Part shown: piece by piece, positions 16,537 through 25,689 of the stretch | Numbering within the stretch: position 1 is the first letter of the stretch | How the letters are laid out: the number at the start of each line of letters is the position of its first letter | Notes under the pieces: generated by a model | The model's database searches: none | What the model saw: the letters and a program-made list of their open reading frames with translations, nothing else | Told to the model about the DNA's origin: nothing | Program-made: the position numbers and the translations under genes | Assembly: GCF_026967925.1 (NCBI RefSeq) | Contig: NZ_JAPVBI010000001.1 | Location: forward strand, 682,001 to 746,000 | Direction of reading: 5' to 3' | Source of the DNA: Modestobacter sp. VKM Ac-2985 | GTDB lineage: Bacteria; Actinomycetota; Actinomycetes; Mycobacteriales; Geodermatophilaceae | DNA: 64,000 nucleotides

Positions 16537-18659
16537 CCCCCGCGGCCGTCGAACCGGTCGGCGAGGGACGGCCCTCGCCGACCGGGCTCCCCGACCCCGG
16601 CGTCCTCGGGGTCGTGGTGGTCAACTACGGCTCGGCGGCGCTCCTGGAGCGCAACCTGGCCGACGCCACGGCGGTGGGCCCCGCGGTCCGGGTCGTCGTC
16701 GTGGACAACCTCAGCACGAGCCGGGAACGGCAGGCGGTGACCACGCTGGCCGCCGCGCGCGGTTGGGACCTGGTGGCCGCTGCCGGGAACGACGGGTTCG
16801 GCGCCGCCAGCAACGCAGGCGCTGCCCGGGCGCGCGAGCTCGGGTGCACGAGCTACTGCTTCCTCAACCCCGACGCGGTGGTCACCGCGGAGGTCCTGGC
16901 GGCCCTGCGCGCGGCCAGCAGTGCCGACCCGACGGCCGTGATCGCCCCCCGGCTGACCGACTCGGCCGGGCACACGGTGTTCGAGGGCTCGCTCGTCTCC
17001 CTGACCGACGGCCGGATCCGCTCCCCGCACAGCACCTCACCGTTCCGTCGCGGACCGGTCGAACAGTGGCTGACCGGAGCGTGCCTGGTGGTGCACGCCG
17101 AGCTCTTCGACCGGATCGGCGGGTTCGCCGAGGACTACTTCCTCTACTGGGAGGACGTCGACCTCAGCCACCGGGCGCTGGCCGCCGGCGGGCACCTCGT
17201 GGTGCGGCACGACCTCGTCGCCGTGCACGACGAGGGGGGCACGCAGGGCGAGCGACGTGGTCCGGCCAAGTCGGCGCTCTACTACCGCTACAACTGCCGC
17301 AACCGCCTGCTCTTCGCCGCCCGCAACCTGGACCGCCGGGCGGTGCTGCAGTACCTGCTCAGCACCCCGGCGGTGAGCTGGGAGGTGCTGATGCGCGGCG
17401 GGCGACGGCAGCTGCTGCACTCCCCGGCGCTGCTGACCGCCGCGGTGCGCGGATCGCTGGCCGGCGTCTGGCTCGCCCTCCTCGCCCTGCTGGTCGGGCC
17501 CGCCCCGGCCGGCCGGCGTCCGGCCGTGCTGGTCGCCCACCCGGGTGCGGAGCTGTACGGCTCCGACCGGGTGCTGCTGGAGAGCGTCGCCGGCCTGGTG
17601 GCCGGTGCCGACGTCACCGTGGTGCTGCCCGGTCCGGGGCCGTTGGTCGCCGAGCTGGAGGCCCGCGGCGCACAGGTGCGGACCTGCCGGATGCCCGTGC
17701 TGCGGCGGTCGGCGCTGCGCCCTCGAGGCGCGTGCCAGCTGCTCGCCGACGCCGCCCGTGGGCTCGTCCCGGCCCTCGCGCTGCTGCGTCGGCACGGCCG
17801 TTCCGGGGTCTACGTCAACACGCTCACGATCCCCTCGTGGCTCGTGCTGGCACGCCTCCTCCGCCGGCCCACCGTCTGCCACGTGCACGAGGCGGAGCGC
17901 GGCACCCCCTGGCTGTTCCGGTGGGTCACCGCCCAGCCGCTGCGGCTCGCCGACCGCGTCGTGGTGAACAGCCGGACGACGGCCGCGGTGCTCACCGAGG
18001 TCGCGCCCAGCCTGCGCGAGCGCAGCGTCGTCGTGCTGAACGGGGTCACCGGACCGGCCACACCGGTACCGCCCCGCACCCGGCTCACCGGCGCCGTGAG
18101 GCTGGCGTTCGTCGGCCGGCTGTCGCCGCGCAAGGGCCCGCAGGTGGCGGTCGAGGCCCTCGCCGAACTGCTGTCCCGGGGCACCGACGCGCGACTGGTG
18201 CTGCTGGGCTCGGTGTTCCCCGGCTACGAGTGGTTCGAGGCCGCGCTGCGCGAGGACGTGCGGCGCCGCGGGCTGGAGGACCGGGTGGAGTTCCGCGGGT
18301 TCCGCCCCGACGTGTGGAGCACCCTCGCGGAGTGCGACCTGCTGCTGGTCCCCTCCCAGACCGACGAGTCGTTCGGCAACACCGCCGTCGAGGGCGTGCT
18401 CGCCGCCCGGCCGGTGGTGGTCAGCGACATCGCCGGACTGGTGGAGGCGACGACCGGGCTCACCTCCACCCAGGTCGTGCCCGCCGCGGACGCAGGCAGC
18501 TGGGCCGACGCGGTCCAGCGTGTCGTCGACGGGTGGCCGGTGTGCTCCGCCGCGGCGGTCGCCGACGCGCAGGAGGCCCGCCGCCGGCACGCCCCTGCCC
18601 GGCAGCAGGCGGAGGTCGCCGCCCTGGTCGACGGTCTCCCGCCGAGGGCCCGCCGGTGA
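16533..18659 (+). CDS. Two-domain glycosyltransferase: GT2 fused to GT4
   Basis: 708 residues with two complete glycosyltransferase domains. Residues ~20-300 are GT2 (GT-A fold): VVVNYGSAALLERNLADA, VVVDNLS, NDGFGAASNAG, YCFLNPDAVVT (DXD-like) and FAEDYFLYWEDVDLSHRA, as in rhamnosyltransferases. A membrane-proximal stretch follows, then from ~329 a GT4 (GT-B) domain: VAHPGAELYGSDRVLLE, FVGRLSPRKGP and the acceptor/donor segment PSQTDESFGNTAVEGVLAARPVV. The frame is uninterrupted. It probably adds two successive sugars. It is coupled to both neighbours by 4-nt overlaps. Confidence 0.9.
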   Translation: MTPAAVEPVGEGRPSPTGLPDPGVLGVVVVNYGSAALLERNLADATAVGPAVRVVVVDNLSTSRERQAVTTLAAARGWDLVAAAGNDGFGAASNAGAARARELGCTSYCFLNPDAVVTAEVLAALRAASSADPTAVIAPRLTDSAGHTVFEGSLVSLTDGRIRSPHSTSPFRRGPVEQWLTGACLVVHAELFDRIGGFAEDYFLYWEDVDLSHRALAAGGHLVVRHDLVAVHDEGGTQGERRGPAKSALYYRYNCRNRLLFAARNLDRRAVLQYLLSTPAVSWEVLMRGGRRQLLHSPALLTAAVRGSLAGVWLALLALLVGPAPAGRRPAVLVAHPGAELYGSDRVLLESVAGLVAGADVTVVLPGPGPLVAELEARGAQVRTCRMPVLRRSALRPRGACQLLADAARGLVPALALLRRHGRSGVYVNTLTIPSWLVLARLLRRPTVCHVHEAERGTPWLFRWVTAQPLRLADRVVVNSRTTAAVLTEVAPSLRERSVVVLNGVTGPATPVPPRTRLTGAVRLAFVGRLSPRKGPQVAVEALAELLSRGTDARLVLLGSVFPGYEWFEAALREDVRRRGLEDRVEFRGFRPDVWSTLAECDLLLVPSQTDESFGNTAVEGVLAARPVVVSDIAGLVEATTGLTSTQVVPAADAGSWADAVQRVVDGWPVCSAAAVADAQEARRRHAPARQQAEVAALVDGLPPRARR

Positions 18660-19645
18660 CCCCCGGGCGCCCCGTCCGGGTCACCGTGGCGGTGCCCACC
18701 TACCGGCGGCCCGAGCAGCTGCGTGCCCTGCTCCCGCTGGTGCTGGCCCAGACCCGGGCGGTCACCGTTGCGGCACCGGACGACTGGCAGGTGCGCGTCC
18801 TGGTCATCGACAACGACCCGGACGGCGGTGCGGCCGAGACGGTCGCGGACCTCACCGGACCCGACCTGCGCTACGTCGCGGAGTCCCGGCCCGGCATCCC
18901 GGCGGTCCGCAACCGGGCCCTCGACGAGGCGGCCGGGGACGACCTGCTGGTCTTCATCGACGACGACGAACGCCCCTGGCCCGGCTGGCTCGCTGCGCTG
19001 CTGGACACCTGGCGCGCCTCCGGTGCGGCCGTGGTCTCCGGCCGGGTCGTCGTGGAGCCCGCCGGGGAGCTGGACCCCTGGATCGAGGCCGGCGGCTTCT
19101 TCCTGCGCCGCCGGATGCCGACGGGCACCCGCGTGCACACCGCCTCGACGAACAACCTGCTCGTCGACGTGCAGCAGGTGCGCGAGCTCGGCATCCGGTT
19201 CTCGGTCGACGTCGGTCTGGCCGGAGGGGAGGACACCCTCTTCACCCGGGCGGTGACCCGGGCCGGCGGCTCGATCGTCTGGTGCGACGAGTCGGTGGTG
19301 GCCGACCCGGTGCCGGCCTCGCGGACCACCCGGCGCTGGGTGCTCACCCGCGCGTACTGCCACGGCAACATCGCCGTGCTCACCCCGCTGCGGCTGGCCA
19401 CCGGCCGCGGGGCGCGCTCCACCGTGCGCGTCCGGGGCGGCCTCGGCGGCGCCACCCGGGCCGTCGCCGGCACCGGCCGGTGGTCGGTCGGCGTGCTCGT
19501 CGGTTCGCTCGCGCACCAGGCCCGGGGGCGGCGGATGGCCCACCGCGGGACCGGCATGGTGGCCGGCGCCCTCGGCATTGTGGCCCAGGAGTACGCCCGT
19601 CCCGGCCAGCGCCGCCGGCAGCGACTGGTGACCACCCCGGACTGA
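18656..19645 (+). CDS. Glycosyltransferase family 2
   Basis: 329 residues, GT-A fold: VTVAVPTYRRPEQL, VIDNDPDGG, AESRPGIPAVRNRALDEAAG and the metal-binding FIDDDERP, then GGEDTLFTRAVTRAGG. It is strongly similar to the gene at 21156 on the other strand (shared DNDPDGGA, RPGI, RNRALDEAAG, FIDDDE, TNNLL and GGEDTLFT blocks), so the two are paralogues. It probably adds one sugar of the EPS repeat. GTG start, 4-nt overlap with the fusion glycosyltransferase; last gene of this + strand run, converging on the flippase gene. Confidence 0.9.
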   Translation: MTPGRPVRVTVAVPTYRRPEQLRALLPLVLAQTRAVTVAAPDDWQVRVLVIDNDPDGGAAETVADLTGPDLRYVAESRPGIPAVRNRALDEAAGDDLLVFIDDDERPWPGWLAALLDTWRASGAAVVSGRVVVEPAGELDPWIEAGGFFLRRRMPTGTRVHTASTNNLLVDVQQVRELGIRFSVDVGLAGGEDTLFTRAVTRAGGSIVWCDESVVADPVPASRTTRRWVLTRAYCHGNIAVLTPLRLATGRGARSTVRVRGGLGGATRAVAGTGRWSVGVLVGSLAHQARGRRMAHRGTGMVAGALGIVAQEYARPGQRRRQRLVTTPD

Positions 19646-19657
19646 GCCGGCGGTCGT

Positions 19658-21169
19658 TCAGCCGCGCCGGGCGACCATCCGCCGTCCCCAGGCCAGGACG
19701 CCGGCCAGGTCGGCGCGCACCTGCGGCACCAGCGCGGTCAGCCCGTACCCGGCCAGCCCGGCGACGAGCCCGAGGGCGAGGGTGGCCACCACCGGCAGCG
19801 CCTCGGTGGCCCGGGCCGCCACGGCGGCGGCCGAGCCCGCGAGGGCGGCGCACGCCGTGACCCGAGCGGCGCCCAGCAGCAGGTCGCGACGGGGGATGGG
19901 GGTGATCCGGGAGAGCCACCACAGCGACAGCGGCCACTCGAGCAGCGCGGCGGCGCAGTAGCCGGCGGCGACGCCGACCACGCCCCAGGTGCTGCCGATC
20001 CCGATCGACACCGCCTTGAGCACCAGGGTGAGCAGCGTGTACCGGAACAGCTGGCCGCCCAGCCCGCGGGAGAGGTAGACCCAGTAGCCGACGTAGGACA
20101 GCGTCTGGGCGCTGCCGGCGATCGCCAGCAGGGCGAACACCGGGGCGACCTCCGTCCACCGGCTGCCCAGCATCAGCTCGACCAGCGGCACGGCGCAGCC
20201 GGCGGCGAGCGCCATCCCGGCGATCAGGGAGTACCCCATCGCCAGCTGACTGCGCTTGAGGTACTCACCGGACCGCGGCAGGTCCGACTGCAGCCGGGCC
20301 AGCACCGGGAGGGCGACGGTCGTGGCGGGGGAGCGCAACTGGTTCAGCGGCGTCATGACCAGCTGGAACGCGCGGTTGTAGAGGCCCAGCGACGTGGGCC
20401 CGGCGCGCAGCCCCAGCAGCAGCGTGTCGAGGTTGTTGGAGGCGTAGTGCACGAGCTGGGTGCCCATCAGGCTGCCGCCCAGCCGGAGGAACGGACCGAG
20501 CCCGGCACCGCGGCGCGGCGCCCGGGGCAGCCAGCGGGCCGCGCCCACCGCGGCGACGAGCACCACGGTGACCTGGGTCAGCTGCTGGGCGACCAGGGCC
20601 CAGTACCCCGCGCCCAGCACGGCGGCGGTCACCGCGACGACCAGGCCGGCGAACTGGCCGGTGACGTCGGTGACGACGAGGGCGCCGAAGCGCAGGGAGC
20701 GGGTCAGGTCGGCGCGGTACTGGGTCGCCAGGCCGTTGACCACGAAGGTCAGTGCGAGGACCTGCGTGATCGCCACGAGCTCGGGCTGCCCGAACAGCGC
20801 CGCGATCGGCCCGGCGGCCAGCACCGTGAGCAGGGCGAGGACGACCCCGGCGGCGGTGTTGCACCAGAACAGCCCGTCCCGCTGCGCCCGGGTCAGCTCC
20901 GGCGCCCGGATCGCCGCGGTGGACAGGCCGAGGTCGCGGAAGATCTCGCCGATCCCGATGACGACGAGCACCACGGCGAGCAGCCCGTAGTCGTGCGGGC
21001 TCAGCAGCCGGGCGAGCACGACCACCGAGCCGAGCTGCAGGACGATCCGCACCGCCTGACCGGCGAGGGTGACCCCCGCGCCCCGGGCCGCGCGCCGGCC
21101 GAGCCCGGCCTCGGGTGAGGGCACCTCCTCGTCCGCCGGGAGCACGGCGGCGGGCTCAGCGGTGGCCAC
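19658..21169 (-). CDS. Oligosaccharide flippase (Wzx-like, polysaccharide biosynthesis protein family)
   Basis: 503 residues of mostly hydrophobic helices (about 12-14). The N-terminus GAGVTLAGQAVRIVLQLGSVVVLARLLSPHDYGLLAV is typical of MOP-superfamily flippases that move undecaprenyl-PP-linked repeat units across the cytoplasmic membrane. The first ~25 residues are an acidic, non-conserved extension. Its start lies 14 nt inside the end of the glycosyltransferase at 21156, so they form one operon read leftward from 25644. Only 12 nt separate its stop from the convergent gene at 18656, with no hairpin between them. Confidence 0.9.
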   Translation of the reverse strand: MATAEPAAVLPADEEVPSPEAGLGRRAARGAGVTLAGQAVRIVLQLGSVVVLARLLSPHDYGLLAVVLVVIGIGEIFRDLGLSTAAIRAPELTRAQRDGLFWCNTAAGVVLALLTVLAAGPIAALFGQPELVAITQVLALTFVVNGLATQYRADLTRSLRFGALVVTDVTGQFAGLVVAVTAAVLGAGYWALVAQQLTQVTVVLVAAVGAARWLPRAPRRGAGLGPFLRLGGSLMGTQLVHYASNNLDTLLLGLRAGPTSLGLYNRAFQLVMTPLNQLRSPATTVALPVLARLQSDLPRSGEYLKRSQLAMGYSLIAGMALAAGCAVPLVELMLGSRWTEVAPVFALLAIAGSAQTLSYVGYWVYLSRGLGGQLFRYTLLTLVLKAVSIGIGSTWGVVGVAAGYCAAALLEWPLSLWWLSRITPIPRRDLLLGAARVTACAALAGSAAAVAARATEALPVVATLALGLVAGLAGYGLTALVPQVRADLAGVLAWGRRMVARRG

Positions 21170-22133
21170 GGTCGGAGCCTCCTGCCGCGGTGGGGGCAGC
21201 GGCCGGGCGCGCGTACTCGCCGTACACGAAGCCGGTCAGCCCGACCAGCAGGCCGGCGTGGCTGACCAGCCGCACCGTGGCCCGCGAACGCGCCGCGACG
21301 TCGCGGCGCAGGACCGCGCCGGTCAGGGAGAGCGCCGCCTGCAGTGACCGCAGCACGCCCCGGGCGACGAGTTCGGCGCGGACCCGCGACCGGTGCTGCC
21401 CGGGCGCGGCCAGGGTCACCCGGGCACGTCCCCACGAACTGCCGGCCCGGAAGGTCCGGCGCAGCACCCAGGCCCGGGTGGCCCGCTCCGCCGGGACGGG
21501 TTCGATGACCTCGGCCTCGTCGACCCAGCGGATCTCGCCGCCGGTGCGCACCAGCGCGTGGGTGAACAGGGTGTCCTCGCCGCCGGTCAGGCCCAGGCGC
21601 TCGTCGAAGCGCAGCCCGTGCCCGCGGACGTGGGCGAGGTCCAGCAGCAGGTTGTTGGTGGCGGCGCCGGCGACCCGGGAGCCGGTGACCCGGGTCAGCC
21701 GGTCGAAGGCACCGCTCGCGGCCACCCAGGCGTCCGGTGCGACGGCGAAGCGGGAGACGACCGGCCCGGTCACGGCCGCGCAGCGCCAGTCCTGCCAGGC
21801 GCGGACCAGCCCGGACAGCCAGCCCGGGGTGGGCACCTCGTCGTCGTCGATGAAGACGAGCGCATCGGCGCCGGCCGCCTCGTCCAGTGCGCGGTTGCGG
21901 GCCGCGGCGATCCCCGGACGCGGCTCGTGCACGTACCGGACCCGCGGTCCGACCCGGTCGGCGACGGTCGCGGCACCGCCGTCCGGGTCGTTGTCGACCA
22001 CCAGCACCGCGGCGGGGACGTCGACCTGCTCCAGCTGGGCCACCAGGTGGGGCAGCAGGGCCGCCAGCTGCGCCGTCCGGCGGTAGGTGAGCACCGCGAC
22101 CAGCACCTGGACCGGCTCTCCCCGGGGGGTCAT
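21156..22133 (-). CDS. Glycosyltransferase family 2
   Basis: 325 residues; GT-A motifs VAVLTYRRTAQL, VVDNDPDGG, EPRPGIAAARNRALDEAAG, FIDDDEVPTPGWL and TGGEDTLFTHALVRTGG. Closely related to the + strand gene at 18656; the two flank the flippase in opposite orientation. Likely transfers a sugar to the lipid-linked EPS intermediate at the inner face of the membrane. The ATG overlaps the acyltransferase stop by 4 nt. Confidence 0.9.
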   Translation of the reverse strand: MTPRGEPVQVLVAVLTYRRTAQLAALLPHLVAQLEQVDVPAAVLVVDNDPDGGAATVADRVGPRVRYVHEPRPGIAAARNRALDEAAGADALVFIDDDEVPTPGWLSGLVRAWQDWRCAAVTGPVVSRFAVAPDAWVAASGAFDRLTRVTGSRVAGAATNNLLLDLAHVRGHGLRFDERLGLTGGEDTLFTHALVRTGGEIRWVDEAEVIEPVPAERATRAWVLRRTFRAGSSWGRARVTLAAPGQHRSRVRAELVARGVLRSLQAALSLTGAVLRRDVAARSRATVRLVSHAGLLVGLTGFVYGEYARPAAAPTAAGGSDRGHR

Positions 22134-23296
22134 GCCCGGGCTCCGGGCGCGACCGGGGCAGGCGTCGGGGACACGGGAGCGCCGGCCGCACCGCCGACCC
22201 GGTCCTTCAGCCGCAGGAACGGCTGCTCCACCCAGCGGTGGCTCGCGGCGGCGGCGAGGACGGAGAGCCCCAGCACCACGGTCAGCCTGGCCCAGGGCGA
22301 CCAGTCCGGCCGGAGGTCGGCGACGAGCAGGACCAGCGGGTAGTGCCAGAGGTAGACCCCGTAGGAGACCCGGCCCAGCCAGACGACCGGGCGGACCGAC
22401 AGGGCACGGTTCAGCCGGTCACCGCGCCGGACGACGAGCCCGCCGACGAGCAGCACGGTGCCGACCACCGCGAGCAGGGTGTACGCGCCGTCCGGCAGCG
22501 CGGTCGTCAGGGAGAAGACCGGGAGGACCGCCAGCAGCAGCAGGGCGCCGGCCGGACCGGTCACCGGGGCGCCCAGGACGGCGCGGGCGCGGGCAGCGGT
22601 CGCCGACACCAGCACCAGGGCCAGGGCACTGCCGGCCAGCAGACCCACCGCCGTGGACTCGATCGGGAACGAGGCGGTGCCGAACCGGTACTCGGCCAGG
22701 TGCACCAGAGCCGTGACGGCCGTGCCGGCCAGCACCAGCCCGAGCAGTCCGCGGGTCCGCCGGAGGGTGCTGACGCCGACGACCAGCACCAGCGGCCAGA
22801 CCAGGTAGTACTGCTCCTCCAGCGCGAGGGACCAGGTGTGCGCTAAGGGGCCGAGCCACTCCCCGGTGTAGGTCATGTAGAGGTTGCCGGTGTAGCTGCC
22901 GGCGACCACGGCGTTGCGCAGCTGGTGCAGCAGGGAGCCCTCGTGCCAGACCCAGACGGGCACCCACACCACGAGCAGGAGCAGGAGGGCGGGGTACAGC
23001 CGCAGGGCCCGGCGCAGCCAGAAGGTGCCCAGCCGGATCCGCCCCGACCGGCGCCGCTCCTCGACCAGGAGGGTGGTGATCAGGAAGCCGCTGAGCACGA
23101 AGAAGACGTCCACCCCGAGGAAGCCGGCGAACCGGGTCGGCTGCAGGACGTGGTGGACCAGCACGAGCAGCACCGCCACGGCCCGGACGCCGTCGAGCTC
23201 GGGGCGGTGGCCCAGCCGGGCGGGCGGGGCGGCCGGCTGCCCGCCGGTCGCGGGGGTGCTGCCGACGGTCAGGTCGCCGCGGGGTGTGCCGGTCAT
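22130..23296 (-). CDS. Acyltransferase 3 family membrane protein (OafA-like), contains the only TTA codon found
   Basis: 388 residues with about ten membrane helices. RPELDGVRAVAVLLVLVHH, LGVDVFFVLSGFLIT and HTWSLALEEQYYLVWP are the family's conserved segments; the His pair in the first is thought to be catalytic. It would O-acylate EPS sugars in the membrane. The Leu at residue 151, just before HTWSL, is encoded by TTA (22846-22844), the only in-frame TTA I found in the window by eye. Both ends overlap neighbours by 4 nt (ATGA), so expression is coupled to the Wzy fusion upstream. Confidence 0.9.
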   Translation of the reverse strand: MTGTPRGDLTVGSTPATGGQPAAPPARLGHRPELDGVRAVAVLLVLVHHVLQPTRFAGFLGVDVFFVLSGFLITTLLVEERRRSGRIRLGTFWLRRALRLYPALLLLLVVWVPVWVWHEGSLLHQLRNAVVAGSYTGNLYMTYTGEWLGPLAHTWSLALEEQYYLVWPLVLVVGVSTLRRTRGLLGLVLAGTAVTALVHLAEYRFGTASFPIESTAVGLLAGSALALVLVSATAARARAVLGAPVTGPAGALLLLAVLPVFSLTTALPDGAYTLLAVVGTVLLVGGLVVRRGDRLNRALSVRPVVWLGRVSYGVYLWHYPLVLLVADLRPDWSPWARLTVVLGLSVLAAAASHRWVEQPFLRLKDRVGGAAGAPVSPTPAPVAPGARA

Positions 23297-25644
23297 GTCG
23301 TCCTGTCCGGTGGAGGTGCGGGAGCACCGGTCGGGGTCGGGACCCGCTCGGTGGCCGGTTCGGGAGCCGAGGTCGCCGCGGAGGTGCCGGGCGCCGGGCG
23401 TGCGGCCCAGCCGGCGGCCGGGGCCAGGAGCAGACCGAGGGTGAGCGCCGTGTAGGGCGCGTTGGCCGGGAGCGGGCTGAACGCGAGGTCCCAGAAGGCG
23501 GTGAGCGCGAGGAAGCAGGCCAGGCCGGAGGCCCGGCCGAGGCCGATCAGCTCGAGGACCGAGCGCAGCAGCACCGCCGCCGTCGCGGCGCCCAGCAGCA
23601 GCCCGGCGACGCCGAGGTTCGACCACAGGTCGGCCACGATGGAGTGCAGCTCGAACCGGCCGGCGAGGAGGTAGTTCTCCAGGTACCCCTCGACCGTGGG
23701 GATCCGCGTGGTCGCGAGGCCGCTGCGGGCCACCGCCACGTCGCCGGCGGAGGGCACGGTGCCGAGCCCGAAGCCCCACCAGTCCTGGCGCATCAACGCC
23801 CAGGTCGCCGTCCACTCCGGCCGGCCGCCCAGCAGCAGCGAGCCGCTCTGCGCGATCTGCGTGCTCGTCCGGGCGGCGACCTCGCTGCCGAGTGCGCCGG
23901 AGACGAGGAGCTCGGTGATGGCGGTGTAGCCGCCCCAGGCCAGGGCGGGGAGCAGGGCGAGGGTCAGCAGCCGTCGCTCGCGTGGCGACCGGGAGGCCGT
24001 GCGGGCCTGCCACAGCACGAGCGCCGCGGCCAGCACGCAGAAGCCGAAGGCACTGCGGGCGTCGTTGAGGACGTCCAGGACACCCAGCACCGCCAGGGCG
24101 GCGAGCGTCGGCCCGGGCCGGGGGCGGGCGGACAGCAGCGCGAGCACCGCCACCGTCAGCGGCAGGGCGACGTGGAACTTGTAGAACTCCTCGGCACCGG
24201 CTCCGGTCAGCACCCCGACGGCCAGCAGGCCGAGGGCGTACACCGCGCCGAGAGCGGGGGTGGGGACGAGGGTGCGGGCCCACAGGAGCAGGCCGACGGT
24301 GCCGGCTGCGGTGAGCACCACGGCGGTCGTGCCCACGGCCTCGGCCAGCGCGAAGTCGTGGTCGACCGAGGACCGTCCGGCCAGCACCCAGCCGGCCAGC
24401 AGGGCGACCCCGGTCAGGCCGCCGAGCAACCGGGCACCCCGGTAGCGGGCGACCGCTCCGAGCCAGACCGGGGAGAGGGCGAGGACCACCGCCAGCCCGG
24501 TGCTCAGCGATCCGGGCAGCGGCCGGCTCGCGCCCACCAGCAGGACCGCCAGCAGGGCCGTGAGCCCACTGGTCGTGCGCCAGGCGGGCCGGTCGGCCGC
24601 GCCGGGAGCGGTGGCCGAGCGGAGCCGCTGCCGCCAGCCGGTGGGGTCCGCGGGGAGGTCGTCGACGACCACGCCCCGCACCGGGGTCCCGAGCGCGGTC
24701 GCCGAGGCGAGCGCCCGGTGCAGGTCCGTGCGGGTGGTCCGGCCGCTGCGCACCACGACGACCACGCCGCCCGGTCGGGCGGCGGGGGCCGGCGCCAGCG
24801 CTGCGCGCAGGTCGTCCGCGGGCTCGGTCGGTGCACCGACGAGGACGACCCCGGGACCCGGGGCGTCGGCCAGCTCCCAGCGCAGCCGGTCCACGGCCGA
24901 CCGCCGGTCCGGGGCGTCGGTACGGCGGCGGCCGGCTCGGCGCAGCTCGGCCAGCACCGGCCGGTCGGTCGTGGCCGCCACGTCGCGGGCGTCGCGCACG
25001 CGTGGCCGGGTCAGCTCGGCGGCCCCGGCGAGCAGGACGGCGAGCACCGTGCCGCCCAGCAGGCCGCCGGCCACGGCGCGCCGGTGGTCCGGTGCGACCG
25101 CGGTCGGCAGGGCGGCTGCCTCCTGGACGGTGGCCAGCCGGACCAGGGTGTCGCCGTCGGTGTCCGCGTACAGGGCGGTGGCACGCTCGGTGAGCGACCG
25201 GGCCACCGCGGCGGCGATCCGGGTGGCCGTGGCCGGTGACCCGTCGTCCACGCTGATCACCAGGACGGACGTGTCCGCGTCGCCGACCACGTCGGTGCGC
25301 TCGGCCAGCGCGCTCGGGGACCCGGGCAGCTCGAGGTCGGCGATGACCGGGGCCAGCACCGCAGCGGACCGGGCGAGCCGGACCAGGGACGGCAGCACCT
25401 CGGTGGTGACCTGGGCGGCGTAGGCGGGATCGGTCACCTCGGTGATCTGCGCGGCGCCCACGTACAGCGTGGTGGTCGAGCGGTGGACGGGCGCCGAGGA
25501 CCCGGCGAGCAGCACGGCGACGACGACCCCGGTGAGGCCCGCGCCGACGATCCAGCGCCAGCGGGCCAGGACCGCGACGAGGTAGCTGCGTACGTCCAAC
25601 GGTCTGTCTCCCTCCGGCTTCGTCGCGTCATCCTCGCTGGTCAT
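23293..25644 (-). CDS. Wzz chain-length domain - degenerate BY-kinase domain - Wzy/O-antigen ligase fusion
   Basis: 783 residues in one uninterrupted frame. Residues ~18-215 are a Wzz-type domain: helix at 31-50, extracytoplasmic segment with VHRSTTTLYVGA, and a second helix at ~191-212 ending in a RPRVRDARDVA cytoplasmic hinge. Residues ~220-345 align in layout with a BY-kinase ATPase domain, but the Walker A position reads VVLVGAPTEPADDLRAAL, with no GK[ST]. The late RSGRTTRTDL and GVVVDDLP segments remain. Residues ~358-745 are a polytopic Wzy/O-antigen-ligase-like region with SRSAFGF and a large loop, then HSIVADLWSNLGVAG. The ATG at 25644 is chosen because preceding codons run into the divergent promoter region. 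Confidence 0.88.
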   Translation of the reverse strand: MTSEDDATKPEGDRPLDVRSYLVAVLARWRWIVGAGLTGVVVAVLLAGSSAPVHRSTTTLYVGAAQITEVTDPAYAAQVTTEVLPSLVRLARSAAVLAPVIADLELPGSPSALAERTDVVGDADTSVLVISVDDGSPATATRIAAAVARSLTERATALYADTDGDTLVRLATVQEAAALPTAVAPDHRRAVAGGLLGGTVLAVLLAGAAELTRPRVRDARDVAATTDRPVLAELRRAGRRRTDAPDRRSAVDRLRWELADAPGPGVVLVGAPTEPADDLRAALAPAPAARPGGVVVVVRSGRTTRTDLHRALASATALGTPVRGVVVDDLPADPTGWRQRLRSATAPGAADRPAWRTTSGLTALLAVLLVGASRPLPGSLSTGLAVVLALSPVWLGAVARYRGARLLGGLTGVALLAGWVLAGRSSVDHDFALAEAVGTTAVVLTAAGTVGLLLWARTLVPTPALGAVYALGLLAVGVLTGAGAEEFYKFHVALPLTVAVLALLSARPRPGPTLAALAVLGVLDVLNDARSAFGFCVLAAALVLWQARTASRSPRERRLLTLALLPALAWGGYTAITELLVSGALGSEVAARTSTQIAQSGSLLLGGRPEWTATWALMRQDWWGFGLGTVPSAGDVAVARSGLATTRIPTVEGYLENYLLAGRFELHSIVADLWSNLGVAGLLLGAATAAVLLRSVLELIGLGRASGLACFLALTAFWDLAFSPLPANAPYTALTLGLLLAPAAGWAARPAPGTSAATSAPEPATERVPTPTGAPAPPPDRTT

Positions 25645-25689
25645 CGGCTCGGGGCGGGTGTTCCGGCGCGGATGGGTGGCCGGGCATGA

